Shown here: piece by piece, positions 33,435 to 40,139 of the stretch | How positions within the stretch are numbered: position 1 is the first letter of the stretch | Layout: each line of letters opens with the position of its first letter | Source of the DNA: Rhizobiales bacterium Ga0077548 | Lineage (GTDB): Bacteria > Pseudomonadota > Alphaproteobacteria > Rhizobiales > Xanthobacteraceae | NCBI GenBank assembly: GCA_001464215.1 | Contig: LNEZ01000016.1 | Location: 1 to 40,139 of the forward strand | Length of the DNA stretch: 40,139 nt | Reading direction: 5' to 3' | Program-made: the position numbers and the translations under genes | Notes under the pieces: generated by a model | What the model saw: the letters and a program-made list of their open reading frames with translations, nothing else | Database searches by the model: none | Told to the model about the DNA's origin: nothing

Positions 33435-33481
33435 TTGCATTGCAATAAATCAGTTGACTTTATTGTGCAGTGCACTATTTA
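33435..33481 (+). promoter_or_regulatory. Phasin promoter with two GCA-type palindromic operators
   Basis: TTGACT (33454-33459) and TATTTA (33476-33481) are spaced by 16 bases. GTGCAGTGCAC (33465-33475) fills the spacer and TTGCATTGCAA (33435-33445) lies upstream; both are TGC-N3-GCA palindromes, with centres exactly 30 bp apart (about three helical turns). PhaR, the PHA-granule-sensing repressor, is known to bind TGC/GCA-type symmetric sites at phasin promoters. The rest of the 330-base intergenic region (33239-33568) holds the dacA-side promoter zone and an 80-base phasin leader; I see no gene in it. Confidence 0.7.
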
Positions 33482-33568
33482 GGCATGGAGCGGCGCGCAA
33501 ATGCCTCGCCCGAAGTCCGAAAGTCTAGGAAACGGATGCGCCCCGTGCGGCGCGATTAGGGGATTACC

Positions 33569-33907
33569 ATGATCGAGAAATTCGAAGAGTTTCAGAAGCT
33601 GAGCAAAGACAACGCAGAACTGGCCGCGAAGAGCTTCGCGTCGTTCCAGAAGAGCGCCCAGGCGATTGCCGTCGAAGTCGCCGACTACTCCAAGAAGTCG
33701 TTCGAAGAAGGCTCGGCCGCTTTCGAACAGCTCCTCGGCGCTAAGTCGCTGGACAAGGCGATCGAAGTGCAAACCACCTATTTCAAGAGCGCCTATGAAG
33801 CTTTCGTCGCGGAAGCGACCAAGCTCGGCACGCTCTACACCGACGTTGCCAAGGACGCCTACAAGCCGTTCGAAAGCTCGTTCGCGAAGTTCCCGACCTT
33901 CAAGTAA
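33569..33907 (+). CDS. Phasin family protein
   Basis: A 112-residue phasin, an amphipathic helical protein that coats polyhydroxyalkanoate granules. It starts MIEKFEEFQKLSKDNAELAA and includes SFASFQKSAQAIAVEVADYS, KAIEVQTTYFKSAYEAFVAE and the C-terminal YTDVAKDAYKPFESSFAKFP, the Phasin_2 pattern. It has no cysteine or signal peptide. GGGGATT before ATG 33569 is a weak ribosome-binding site. The promoter carries likely PhaR operators, and codon use (strong bias to AAG, GAA, TTC) suggests high expression. A bidirectional terminator follows. Confidence 0.95.
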   Translation: MIEKFEEFQKLSKDNAELAAKSFASFQKSAQAIAVEVADYSKKSFEEGSAAFEQLLGAKSLDKAIEVQTTYFKSAYEAFVAEATKLGTLYTDVAKDAYKPFESSFAKFPTFK

Positions 33908-33930
33908 GCGTAGCGTACCCGCGTAATTGA

Positions 33931-33958
33931 AAAGCCCGGCCTTTCGGCCGGGCTTTTT
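33931..33958. terminator. Bidirectional terminator between phasin and TadG-like gene 1
   Basis: AAAGCCCGGCC (33931-33941) pairs perfectly with GGCCGGGCTTT (33946-33956) around TTTC, followed by more T. The A run on the left gives a T run for leftward transcripts, so it serves both convergent genes. Confidence 0.92.
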
Positions 33959-33978
33959 GTTTGCTTGCGTGCGCTCGC

Positions 33979-35325
33979 CTATTGCGAGAGGTGCAGGCTC
34001 GCTAACTGGCCGCCGATCGCGTTGAAGACCGACTCCAGTTCGCTCGCAGTATCAACGTCGAAATACATGGACGGGTCGGTCGCGCAGTTGCGAAGCAGGT
34101 TTGCGTTCCCGTTGATCACGCGGATCGTATAGACGCGGAAACCTGCCGCCTTCACATTGGTGCAGGCAGCCGATGTACGGTTATCGATCGCGCTACCACT
34201 ATTATTGCCCCACCGGTTCTGCGTGTTGTCGCCGTCGGTCAAGAGAATGATGTATTTGCTGAGGTCCGGATTGGGCGCTGCTGCCTGCGTCAACGGATCG
34301 CCCTGGGTCAGCGAATGCCAGGCCCAGGCGAGGCCGATCGTGACGTTCGTATTTCCGTCCGGAACCATTGCATCGATGCGGCCCGTCAGCGCGGTCCAGT
34401 CATAGGTAAGCGGCATGATTTCCGCGAGCTGCCAGCCACACTGGATTGCGGGGAATCTGGTTGCGGTTGATGTCGGCGCAGTATCAAAAGTGTCGTGGTT
34501 CTGGTTGCGGTCTTCAACACAACCGGTCCAGGTGTTCCGGTCGGCGGGCGTCCAGGTCGCATCCACCCAGTTGCCGTTGTTGTTCTGACAGGTACTCTGG
34601 GAAGTATATTGCGGCTTGGTGCACACTTTCTGGTTCGTGCAGGAGCTTTGCGAATTATAGCCCGATTTATTGCAAGAGCCGTTTTCCGATTCCCAGATAT
34701 CCCAGCGCAGCCAGGTTGCGGCGATATTCGACGTGCCGACTTTTGTCTGCACGTGGAAGGGAATGATCGAAACCTTCACGTCGCCGGGGTTTTTGGCGGC
34801 TTTCTGCAAGATGTCGATCAGGTTTTTCGCCGCCTTCTTCAACTCGGTCATCTTATTGCTCGATGCCATCGAGCCGGTGTTGTCGAGAGCGAGTGCGACT
34901 TCGAGCTTCTTGATGCCCCACGTCACTTCCGTGTGCGCGCCGACCGGGAACTGGGTGATGCCGATTACGCCGGAGATCGAAGGATTATATTGCCCGGAAA
35001 CATTTAGGGTCAGTTTTCCGATACCCGGCGTCGTGATGCGGAGATCGCTCGGCTGAAGGGTCACGCGAATATTGCCGAGGCTTGCCTGGAAAATCTGCCA
35101 GCCTTGCGTGTCGAGCTGTGTTTGCGAGAGCGGCATGAGCTTCGCCAAAGCGAGAGCAGTCGAATCCAGCGCTTTCTGAATGGAGGTACGGCTTGAATTG
35201 GCGAGCGAATAGTCTACCGCTGCGCCGGTCACACCGAGCATCGGTATGAGCGCGAGCGCAAACAGGACCGCTACATTGCCTTTCCGGCCTTCTTGGCCGC
35301 ACCAGAATTGCCGCAAGATGTCCAT
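33979..35325 (-). CDS. TadG-like VWA membrane protein, paralogue 1
   Basis: A 448-residue protein. The N-terminal TadE/TadG-like region (GNVAVLFALALIPMLGVTGA, about 17-36, one membrane helix) is followed by AAVDYSLANSSRTSIQKALD and a periplasmic VWA domain with MIDAS motif DNTGS (148-152). A Cys-rich insert (about 213-268) carries two diverged copies of a unit (GYNSQSSCTNQ and QYTSQSTCQNN). The second VWA half has LLTDGDNTQN, and the protein ends LASLHLSQ. TadG proteins are minor pilus-assembly components of Flp/Tad systems; no other tad genes are here. ATG 35325 has GGAG upstream. It shares promoter elements with paralogue 2. Confidence 0.88.
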   Translation of the reverse strand: MDILRQFWCGQEGRKGNVAVLFALALIPMLGVTGAAVDYSLANSSRTSIQKALDSTALALAKLMPLSQTQLDTQGWQIFQASLGNIRVTLQPSDLRITTPGIGKLTLNVSGQYNPSISGVIGITQFPVGAHTEVTWGIKKLEVALALDNTGSMASSNKMTELKKAAKNLIDILQKAAKNPGDVKVSIIPFHVQTKVGTSNIAATWLRWDIWESENGSCNKSGYNSQSSCTNQKVCTKPQYTSQSTCQNNNGNWVDATWTPADRNTWTGCVEDRNQNHDTFDTAPTSTATRFPAIQCGWQLAEIMPLTYDWTALTGRIDAMVPDGNTNVTIGLAWAWHSLTQGDPLTQAAAPNPDLSKYIILLTDGDNTQNRWGNNSGSAIDNRTSAACTNVKAAGFRVYTIRVINGNANLLRNCATDPSMYFDVDTASELESVFNAIGGQLASLHLSQ

Positions 35326-35362
35326 GACGGTCTCCGGGGTTCGCCGCGGACCGTGCGCCTTT

Positions 35363-35421
35363 AATTTTAACCGAGTGTTGCGGGAACCTTCGAAAGACAG
35401 GCCATGGCCTTTTGCCGGTTC
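35363..35421 (-). promoter_or_regulatory. Conserved upstream elements of TadG-like gene 1
   Basis: AATTTTAACCGA (35363-35374, plus-strand reading) and TTTTGCCGGTTC (35410-35421) recur at 37156-37167 and 37205-37216 in front of paralogue 2, at nearly equal distances from the ATG (38 versus 39, and 85 versus 88 bases). On the minus strand the first contains TAAAAT, a possible -10. Confidence 0.45.
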
Positions 35422-35453
35422 GTGGAACTTCGCGAGCGTTAAGAAAAGCAAAA

Positions 35454-35481
35454 CGGGATCGCTAAAGTTTTAGCGATCCCG
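35454..35481 (-). terminator. Terminator of TadG-like gene 2
   Basis: CGGGATCGCTAAA (35454-35466) and TTTAGCGATCCCG (35469-35481) form a perfect 13-bp stem with a 2-base centre. Reading leftward it is followed by TTTTGCTTTT. The same 13-bp stem recurs after paralogue 3. Confidence 0.9.
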
Positions 35482-35500
35482 CCTCAGCTTTTAACGACTG

Positions 35501-37117
35501 TTACTGCGAGAGATGAAGGCTCGCGAGTTCGCCGCCGATCGCATTGAAGACCGCGTTCAGCTGGCTCGAATTCGTGACCTCGAAGTACATGGTCTCGTTG
35601 GTCGCGCAGTTGCGCAGCAGCGTCGCGTTGCCGTCGATCATTCGCACCGTATAGAGCCTGATATTGGCGGCTTTGACGGCATTGCAGGCGAGCGTCGTGC
35701 GTGCATCGCAATCGGTACACAAGTCCGGGTTCGAGCCGTTACCGGCCCAGCGGCTGAGGGTATTGTCGCCGTCGGTCATCAGGATAACGGCTCTGGTCAT
35801 TTGCTGTTCGGTCGTGTCGGTCTGCGCCAGCGGCAGCGCTGCGGTCAACGAATGGAGCCCCCAGACCAGGCCGACCGTGATGTTGGTTGCGCCAAGCGAC
35901 GCCAGCGCATCGACCTTGTTGTTTAACGCGGTCCAGTCGTTGGTAAGCGGCATCAGCGCCGGCGGGCAGTAGTAATTCTGGTAGGGCTGGAAATTCGTCG
36001 CCGTGGAGGTCGGCGGAGTGTCGTTGACGTCGTTATCTTTGGTGCGGTCGCGGACGCAGCCGTCCCAGTTGGTTCGCGCGTTCTTCGTCCAGGTATGCTG
36101 AAAATAAGTTTGCGTGCATCGCCTGCTGGCGCCGCTACCTGTGCAGGTGCAATTCGGCCGGCTGCCGCAACTCGCACTGGAGCCGGATGACACCTGTCGT
36201 GTGGTTTCGACGCTGGTGTAGCAGCCGTTATAGAACCGGCCGATCCAGGTGGAATTGCGCAGTCCGGTGTCGCCGGTGCTGTTGTTCGGGCAGATGTAGC
36301 CTCTGTATGTGCCGCTCGAAGGAATCGTACTGAGCGAGGTCATGTTGGTTGGATTAGTCACGCAACGGAAGCCGTGCGTATTGGTCGCGAGCGGGCAGGC
36401 GCTGCCGGGACCCGTCTGCTCCCATGTCTGCAAATTGGTAGCGTTCGTAAGCCACGTGGCCATATAGGCGGGCTCCGCTTCCCATTCGGTCCAGTCGAGC
36501 CACGCTGCGTTCTGATTGACGCTGCGATCGACGTTGACCTGTCCGGAAAACGGCACGATGGCGACTTTAACGTCGCCGGGTTGCTTGGCCGAGTTCTTGA
36601 GCGTGGTCAGAAGATTTTTGGTGGCTTTCTTCAACTCCACCATGCGGTTCTGCTGCTCCATCGAGCCCGTTACGTCGAGTACGAGAGAGAGTTCGAGTTT
36701 CTTTATGCCCCACTGAATTTCAGCGTGAGCGCCGACGGGAAAGCTTTCGAGCCCGAGAATGCCGGAAATTTGCGGGGTATAGGTGCCGGTCGCGACCAGC
36801 TTGATCTTGCCCGTCGCCGGCGTCGTGATCACGAGGCCCGACTGCGGCAGGCTCACCTTCAAGTGACCGAGGCTTGCGCTGAAGATTTCCCAGCCCTTCG
36901 AATCCAGTTCGGCTTGGGAAAGCGGCATCAGCTTCGCAAGCGCAAGGCCGGTCGCATCCAGCGCCTTCTGCATGGATGAGCGGTTCGAATTGGCCATCGA
37001 ATAATCGACCGCAGCGCCCATCGCTCCGACAATCGGAACGATCGCGATTGCGAAAATAACGGCAGCATTGCCTTTGCGGCCCTCTCGGCCGCGCCAAAAG
37101 CGCTGAAAGATCCCCAT
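35501..37117 (-). CDS. TadG-like VWA membrane protein, paralogue 2 (largest insert)
   Basis: A 538-residue paralogue. Its frame matches paralogues 1 and 3: N-terminal membrane helix GNAAVIFAIAIVPIVGAMGA (17-36), AAVDYSMANSNRSSMQKALD, MIDAS DVTGS (148-152), ILMTDGDNTLSRW, and C-terminus LASLHLSQ. It differs by a much longer insert (about 214-353, 140 residues) rich in Cys, Asn, Thr and Ser, including SCGSRPNCTCTGSGASRRCT. The insert lies between W-x-x-W-E and the shared W-x-G-C-x-x-D-R motif. It likely forms a disulfide-rich surface domain. ATG 37117 is well defined by similarity. The gene has its own promoter region and terminator. Confidence 0.88.
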   Translation of the reverse strand: MGIFQRFWRGREGRKGNAAVIFAIAIVPIVGAMGAAVDYSMANSNRSSMQKALDATGLALAKLMPLSQAELDSKGWEIFSASLGHLKVSLPQSGLVITTPATGKIKLVATGTYTPQISGILGLESFPVGAHAEIQWGIKKLELSLVLDVTGSMEQQNRMVELKKATKNLLTTLKNSAKQPGDVKVAIVPFSGQVNVDRSVNQNAAWLDWTEWEAEPAYMATWLTNATNLQTWEQTGPGSACPLATNTHGFRCVTNPTNMTSLSTIPSSGTYRGYICPNNSTGDTGLRNSTWIGRFYNGCYTSVETTRQVSSGSSASCGSRPNCTCTGSGASRRCTQTYFQHTWTKNARTNWDGCVRDRTKDNDVNDTPPTSTATNFQPYQNYYCPPALMPLTNDWTALNNKVDALASLGATNITVGLVWGLHSLTAALPLAQTDTTEQQMTRAVILMTDGDNTLSRWAGNGSNPDLCTDCDARTTLACNAVKAANIRLYTVRMIDGNATLLRNCATNETMYFEVTNSSQLNAVFNAIGGELASLHLSQ

Positions 37118-37155
37118 GACGGACTCCGAGTTGTTGCGGAGAACCGTGAGCGCGG

Positions 37156-37216
37156 AATTTTAACCGAACCTTGCGGCGATCTGCGAAAGAAGACGCGAGA
37201 GAGTTTTTGCCGGTTC
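37156..37216 (-). promoter_or_regulatory. Conserved upstream elements of TadG-like gene 2
   Basis: The same two 12-base blocks found before paralogue 1 (AATTTTAACCGA at 37156-37167 and TTTTGCCGGTTC at 37205-37216), at matching distances from the start codon. Intervening sequence differs, so the blocks appear selected. Paralogue 3 lacks them. Confidence 0.45.
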
Positions 37217-37247
37217 CACCGAAGTACAGGGGTTAGCCAACGAAAAA

Positions 37248-37275
37248 CGGGATCGCTAAAAGTTTAGCGATCCCG
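37248..37275 (-). terminator. Terminator of TadG-like gene 3
   Basis: CGGGATCGCTAAA (37248-37260) and TTTAGCGATCCCG (37263-37275) form a stem identical to the one after paralogue 2, differing only in the 2-base centre (AG versus GT on the plus strand). Leftward it continues into TTTTTCG. Confidence 0.9.
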
Positions 37276-37301
37276 CGTTCTTTGCTTCGGATGTCTGTCG
37301 A

Positions 37302-38570
37302 TTACTGCGACAGATGCAACTGCGCGAGGGTGGCGCCGATCGAGTTGAAAACGGCCGAGAGCTGGCTTGCGGTCTGCACGTCGAAGTACATCGACGGATC
37401 GCTTGCGCAGTTACGCAGAAGCGTAGCGTCGCCGTCGATCACGCGGATCGTATAGATCTTGATGCCTGCGGCCTTGACCGCCGTGCAGGTAGCAGCCGTT
37501 CTCGCATCGATGCTGTTCGAATTCGATGTCCAGCGGTTTTGCGTGTTCTCGCCGTCCGTCATCAGGATGATATATTTGCTGAGATCGTTTGCGGGTGCGG
37601 CAGCTTCCGTGAGTGGCTCACCCGTGGTCAACGAGTGCCACGCCCAGGCGAGGCCGATCGAGACGTTGGTGTTACCGTCCGGCTGCATGGAGTCGATCTT
37701 GTTCGCGAGCGCGGTCCAGCCGTAATTCAACGGCATCAGTGTCGCGAGCGAATAACTGCACTGCTTCGCGGGAAACTTGTTGGCGTTACCCGCCGGCGCG
37801 TTATCCGATGCATCGTTCGGTTGATCGCGATCCGCAAGGCAGCCGTTCCAAGTCTTCTTGTCCTTGGGCGTGCAGGTTTGGTTCCACCAGTTGCCGGTGC
37901 AGGTCTGGTTGGAGTTCTCCCACTCATCCCACTTCAGCCAGGAGCCACTATAGGGGTAAACCGAAGTATCGACCCGCACTTCACGATGGAATGGAATGAT
38001 CGAAACTTTCACATCGCCATCCTTCATCGCGGATTTCTGCAATGTCGTGAGAAGGTTTTTTGCGGCCTTCTTCAATTCGGTCATCTTGTTGTTGGAAGAC
38101 ATCGAACCGGTGTTGTCGAGTGCGAGCGCGAGTTCGAGCTTCTTCATGCCCCACTGGACTTCCGAAGTGGCGGCAACCGGAAAATTATTGGCGCCGACCA
38201 TGCCGGAGATCTGCGGCGTATAGTAACCGGTCGCAACCAGATGGATCTTGCCGACGGTCGGCGTCGTGATCACGAGGCCGGACTTAGGCAAGTTCACTTT
38301 CAGTGTGCCGAGACTGGCAGTAAAAATCTCCCAGCCTTTGGTATCGAGCTGTGCCTGCGAGAGCGGCATCAGTTTTGCGAGCGCGAGCGCGGTTGCATCG
38401 AGCGCTTTCTGCATTGAGCTGCGGTTGGAGTTGGCCATCGAGTAATCGACCGCCGCACCGATCGAGCCGACGATCGGGACGATTGCAATCGCGAAGATGA
38501 TGGCGACGTTACCCGCGCGGGAGCGCGAGCCTGACCAGAACTGCCGTAAAGTAGAAAGAAGCGAACGCAT
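37302..38570 (-). CDS. TadG-like VWA membrane protein, paralogue 3 (shortest insert)
   Basis: A 422-residue paralogue with a slightly longer N-terminus (MRSLLSTLRQFWSGSRSRAG), then NVAIIFAIAIVPIVGSIGAA, AVDYSMANSNRSSMQKALDA, MIDAS DNTGS (152-156), YIILMTDGENTQNRW and C-terminus LAQLHLSQ. The central insert is only about 26 residues (219-244: SNQTCTGNWWNQTCTPKDKK), making this the nearest to a minimal form. It is closest to paralogue 2 at the N-terminus and to paralogue 1 at the C-terminus, suggesting recombination among copies. It is divergent from clpS, with an AT-rich intergenic region. Confidence 0.88.
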   Translation of the reverse strand: MRSLLSTLRQFWSGSRSRAGNVAIIFAIAIVPIVGSIGAAVDYSMANSNRSSMQKALDATALALAKLMPLSQAQLDTKGWEIFTASLGTLKVNLPKSGLVITTPTVGKIHLVATGYYTPQISGMVGANNFPVAATSEVQWGMKKLELALALDNTGSMSSNNKMTELKKAAKNLLTTLQKSAMKDGDVKVSIIPFHREVRVDTSVYPYSGSWLKWDEWENSNQTCTGNWWNQTCTPKDKKTWNGCLADRDQPNDASDNAPAGNANKFPAKQCSYSLATLMPLNYGWTALANKIDSMQPDGNTNVSIGLAWAWHSLTTGEPLTEAAAPANDLSKYIILMTDGENTQNRWTSNSNSIDARTAATCTAVKAAGIKIYTIRVIDGDATLLRNCASDPSMYFDVQTASQLSAVFNSIGATLAQLHLSQ

Positions 38571-38710
38571 GGATGATCCCCAGTAAATCGGGGTCAGAAT
38601 CCACCTGAAGTCCTCTAAATGACCTTAAATATGAGAGGGTTGGCTGTTTAAGATGTTAGCTAATTGCAATCTTTGGTTAGGAAATGCCTTCCGCGGTCAT
38701 AGAAAGGCCG

Positions 38711-38738
38711 TTGGCGCCGGCCAGAGGCACCCTATATT
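38711..38738 (+). promoter_or_regulatory. Probable clpS promoter
   Basis: TTGGCG (38711-38716), 16 bases, TATATT (38733-38738). The expected transcription start (about 38744-38746) lies beyond the ATG at 38739, which argues against that codon as the clpS start and gives a leader of about 120 bases to ATG 38865. The leftward part of this region (38571-38700) is AT-rich and should hold the promoter of paralogue 3. Confidence 0.5.
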
Positions 38739-38864
38739 ATGGGTGAGCCAGAATCTGGCGCTCTCAACCTCATGTATCCGGTATGCGCAGCCGGACTGGA
38801 TTACTGGAAACGCAACGCCGTGACCGCCGCTTTTAAGGCTCAGATTCCTGGTTTTCCGGTCCGA

Positions 38865-39203
38865 ATGGCCAAGGACGGCGACGACCGCCGCAATGGCCGT
38901 GACGACGGGACGGGGACTGCCGTCATCGCCCGCACCAAGCCGCAGACCAAGCGGCCGAATCTCTATCGCGTGCTGCTGCTCAACGACGACTACACGCCGA
39001 TGGAATTCGTGGTTCATGTGCTCGAGCGCTTCTTCAACAAGCAGCGTGAGGATGCGACCCGCATCATGCTCCACGTTCACCAGAACGGAGTCGGAGAGTG
39101 CGGGATTTTTACTTACGAAGTGGCCGAGACCAAGGTGACACAGGTCATGGATTTCGCGCGGAAGCACCAGCATCCGCTCCAATGCGTCATGGAAAAAAAG
39201 TAA
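38865..39203 (+). CDS. clpS: ATP-dependent Clp protease adaptor ClpS
   Basis: A 112-residue N-recognin that binds N-terminal Leu/Phe/Tyr/Trp degrons and hands substrates to ClpAP. A flexible N-terminal tail (about 35 residues) precedes the core: [20 protein letters not shown] (degron pocket with the NDDYTPM loop), [20 protein letters not shown], and [20 protein letters not shown], which contacts the ClpA N-domain. ATG 38865 gives normal length; in-frame ATGs at 38739 and 38772 would add 42 or 31 residues, and the former lies upstream of the inferred transcription start. clpA follows after 196 bases. Confidence 0.93.
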   Translation: MAKDGDDRRNGRDDGTGTAVIARTKPQTKRPNLYRVLLLNDDYTPMEFVVHVLERFFNKQREDATRIMLHVHQNGVGECGIFTYEVAETKVTQVMDFARKHQHPLQCVMEKK

Positions 39204-39399
39204 GCGAAAAAGTAAACGCGCAAGTTGCGCTTACGGCGCGCGGGTAATGCCTGCGGCGCGCGGCAGCGGGCGGAAAATCGCCTCGATCTAGGCCTATTGT
39301 AACCCGAGCCGCGCAACCTAGATAGTGGACATCCAGCCCAAGCACCGGCAGACTTTCCGTTCAGGAACCCGGTGAATCACCCGGAACAGTCAGGACCCG

Positions 39400-40139
39400 A
39401 TGCCGACCTTTTCGCGCAGCCTAGAGAATTCCTTGCATCGCGCTTTGGCGCAGGCCAATGAGCGTCACCACGAATATGCGACGCTCGAACATCTGTTGCT
39501 TGCGTTACTCGACGACCAGGACGCGGCGGCGGTCATGCGCGCCTGCAACGTCGATGTCGAGAAACTGAAGCGCAATCTGGTCGAATATATCGACGGCGAA
39601 CTTGAAAACCTGGTCGTCGAAGCGGGCGAAGATTCCAAACCGACCGCCGGTTTCCAGCGCGTGATTCAGCGCGCTGTGATCCATGTGCAGTCGTCGGGCA
39701 GGGAAGAAGTGACCGGCGCGAACGTGCTTGTCGCGATCTTTGCCGAGCGCGAAAGCCACGCCGCCTACTTCCTGCAAGAGCAGGAAATGACCCGCTACGA
39801 CGCCGTGAACTACATCAGTCATGGTATCGCGAAGCGTCCGGGCGTGACCGAGAGCAAGCCGGTGCGCGGCGCCGAAGACGAGACCGACGCGAAGCCGGGC
39901 GAAGATCAGCAGAAAAAGAAAACCGACGCGCTTGAGGCCTATTGCGTGAACCTCAACAAGAAGGCGAAGGAAGGCAAGATCGATCCGCTGATCGGCCGCG
40001 CCAGCGAAATCGCGCGCACGATCCAGATCCTCTGCCGCCGCCAGAAGAACAACCCGCTCTATGTCGGCGATCCTGGCGTGGGCAAGACGGCGATTGCCGA
40101 AGGGCTGGCGCTGCGCATCGTCAACGACGAAGTACCGGA
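39400..40139 (+). CDS. clpA: ATP-dependent Clp protease ATP-binding subunit ClpA (5' part)
   Basis: The first 246 codons; the gene runs past the window end. ClpA is the AAA+ unfoldase that feeds ClpP. The N-domain (about 1-145) contains the two Clp repeats ([20 protein letters not shown], then [12 protein letters not shown], with the second around [20 protein letters not shown]) that bind ClpS. After a charged linker, the first ATPase module begins with [18 protein letters not shown] and Walker A GDPGVGKT. The intergenic region upstream (39204-39399) has GC-rich short repeats but no clear terminator, so co-transcription with clpS is possible. Confidence 0.95.
   Translation, partial: MPTFSRSLENSLHRALAQANERHHEYATLEHLLLALLDDQDAAAVMRACNVDVEKLKRNLVEYIDGELENLVVEAGEDSKPTAGFQRVIQRAVIHVQSSGREEVTGANVLVAIFAERESHAAYFLQEQEMTRYDAVNYISHGIAKRPGVTESKPVRGAEDETDAKPGEDQQKKKTDALEAYCVNLNKKAKEGKIDPLIGRASEIARTIQILCRRQKNNPLYVGDPGVGKTAIAEGLALRIVNDEVP

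Noticed and set aside
33485..33568. Upstream ATG at 33485 as phasin start
   Set aside because: It gives no frame with phasin similarity; phasins of this family start with the M-I-E-K-F-like segment found at 33569.
33979..38570. A complete Tad pilus locus
   Set aside because: Only TadG-like proteins are present; there is no prepilin, ATPase, secretin or prepilin peptidase gene in the window.
1..40139. CRISPR arrays, rRNA genes, complete insertion sequences or prophage
   Set aside because: No regularly spaced repeats, rRNA sequence, transposase, integrase or phage structural gene was seen on either strand.

Overview
The window looks like the chromosome of an alphaproteobacterium of the order Hyphomicrobiales, probably near Bradyrhizobium, Xanthobacter or Pseudolabrys relatives. 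The case rests on GC-rich codon use, a lipB / FliN-like / tRNA-Leu / mgtE neighbourhood, a phasin beside a D,D-carboxypeptidase and clpS-clpA, DUF1489, DUF3597 and DUF2171 proteins, and an exact CtrA box (TTAA-N7-TTAA). This is inferred from gene content; no rRNA is present. Most of the window is core metabolism, with a few accessory patches.

Layout. Positions 1-2400 hold the last codons of a propionyl-CoA carboxylase alpha subunit, DUF805, gamma-glutamylcyclotransferase-like and acylphosphatase genes, then lipB (minus) and a one-domain FliN-like protein. Positions 2456-6401 hold tRNA-Leu(GAG), mgtE and a CHASE4-GGDEF-EAL protein downstream of the CtrA box. Positions 6405-13213 hold a TetR regulator divergent from a thioesterase and isovaleryl-CoA dehydrogenase with a perfect operator between them, queC, an LprI-like secreted protein, an RraA-family protein, an aldo/keto reductase, and a second TetR with an alpha/beta hydrolase. 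Positions 13214-16057 hold DUF599, rhodanese, two tandem DoxX genes and a GST. Positions 16122-19830 hold mccB, an acyl-CoA dehydrogenase and an AT-richer mrr restriction gene broken by a frameshift in a run of eight T. Positions 19827-22399 hold small, poorly known genes, one of them apparently interrupted by a double-palindrome repeat. Positions 22589-31338 hold kup, an unknown membrane protein, mccA, dodecin, DUF1489, panC, and an overlapping VWA-protein / J-domain-protein pair. Positions 31412-40139 hold a SPOR-tailed D-Ala-D-Ala carboxypeptidase, a phasin with a well-defined promoter-operator, three paralogous TadG-like VWA membrane proteins, clpS and the start of clpA.

How the genes work together. 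ivd, mccB and mccA give leucine degradation from isovaleryl-CoA to 3-methylglutaconyl-CoA, but they are spread over about 20 kb on the same strand; the following hydratase and HMG-CoA lyase are not in the window. ClpS delivers N-degron substrates to ClpA. The phasin coats polyhydroxyalkanoate granules. The VWA and J-domain genes are translationally coupled and likely act together.

The most unusual parts are the three TadG-like paralogues, which keep a constant frame but have central Cys-rich inserts of about 56, 140 and 26 residues; the T8 frameshift in mrr; the palindromic element inside a small gene; and the phasin promoter, where one GCA-type palindrome fills the -35/-10 spacer and a second lies 30 bp upstream.
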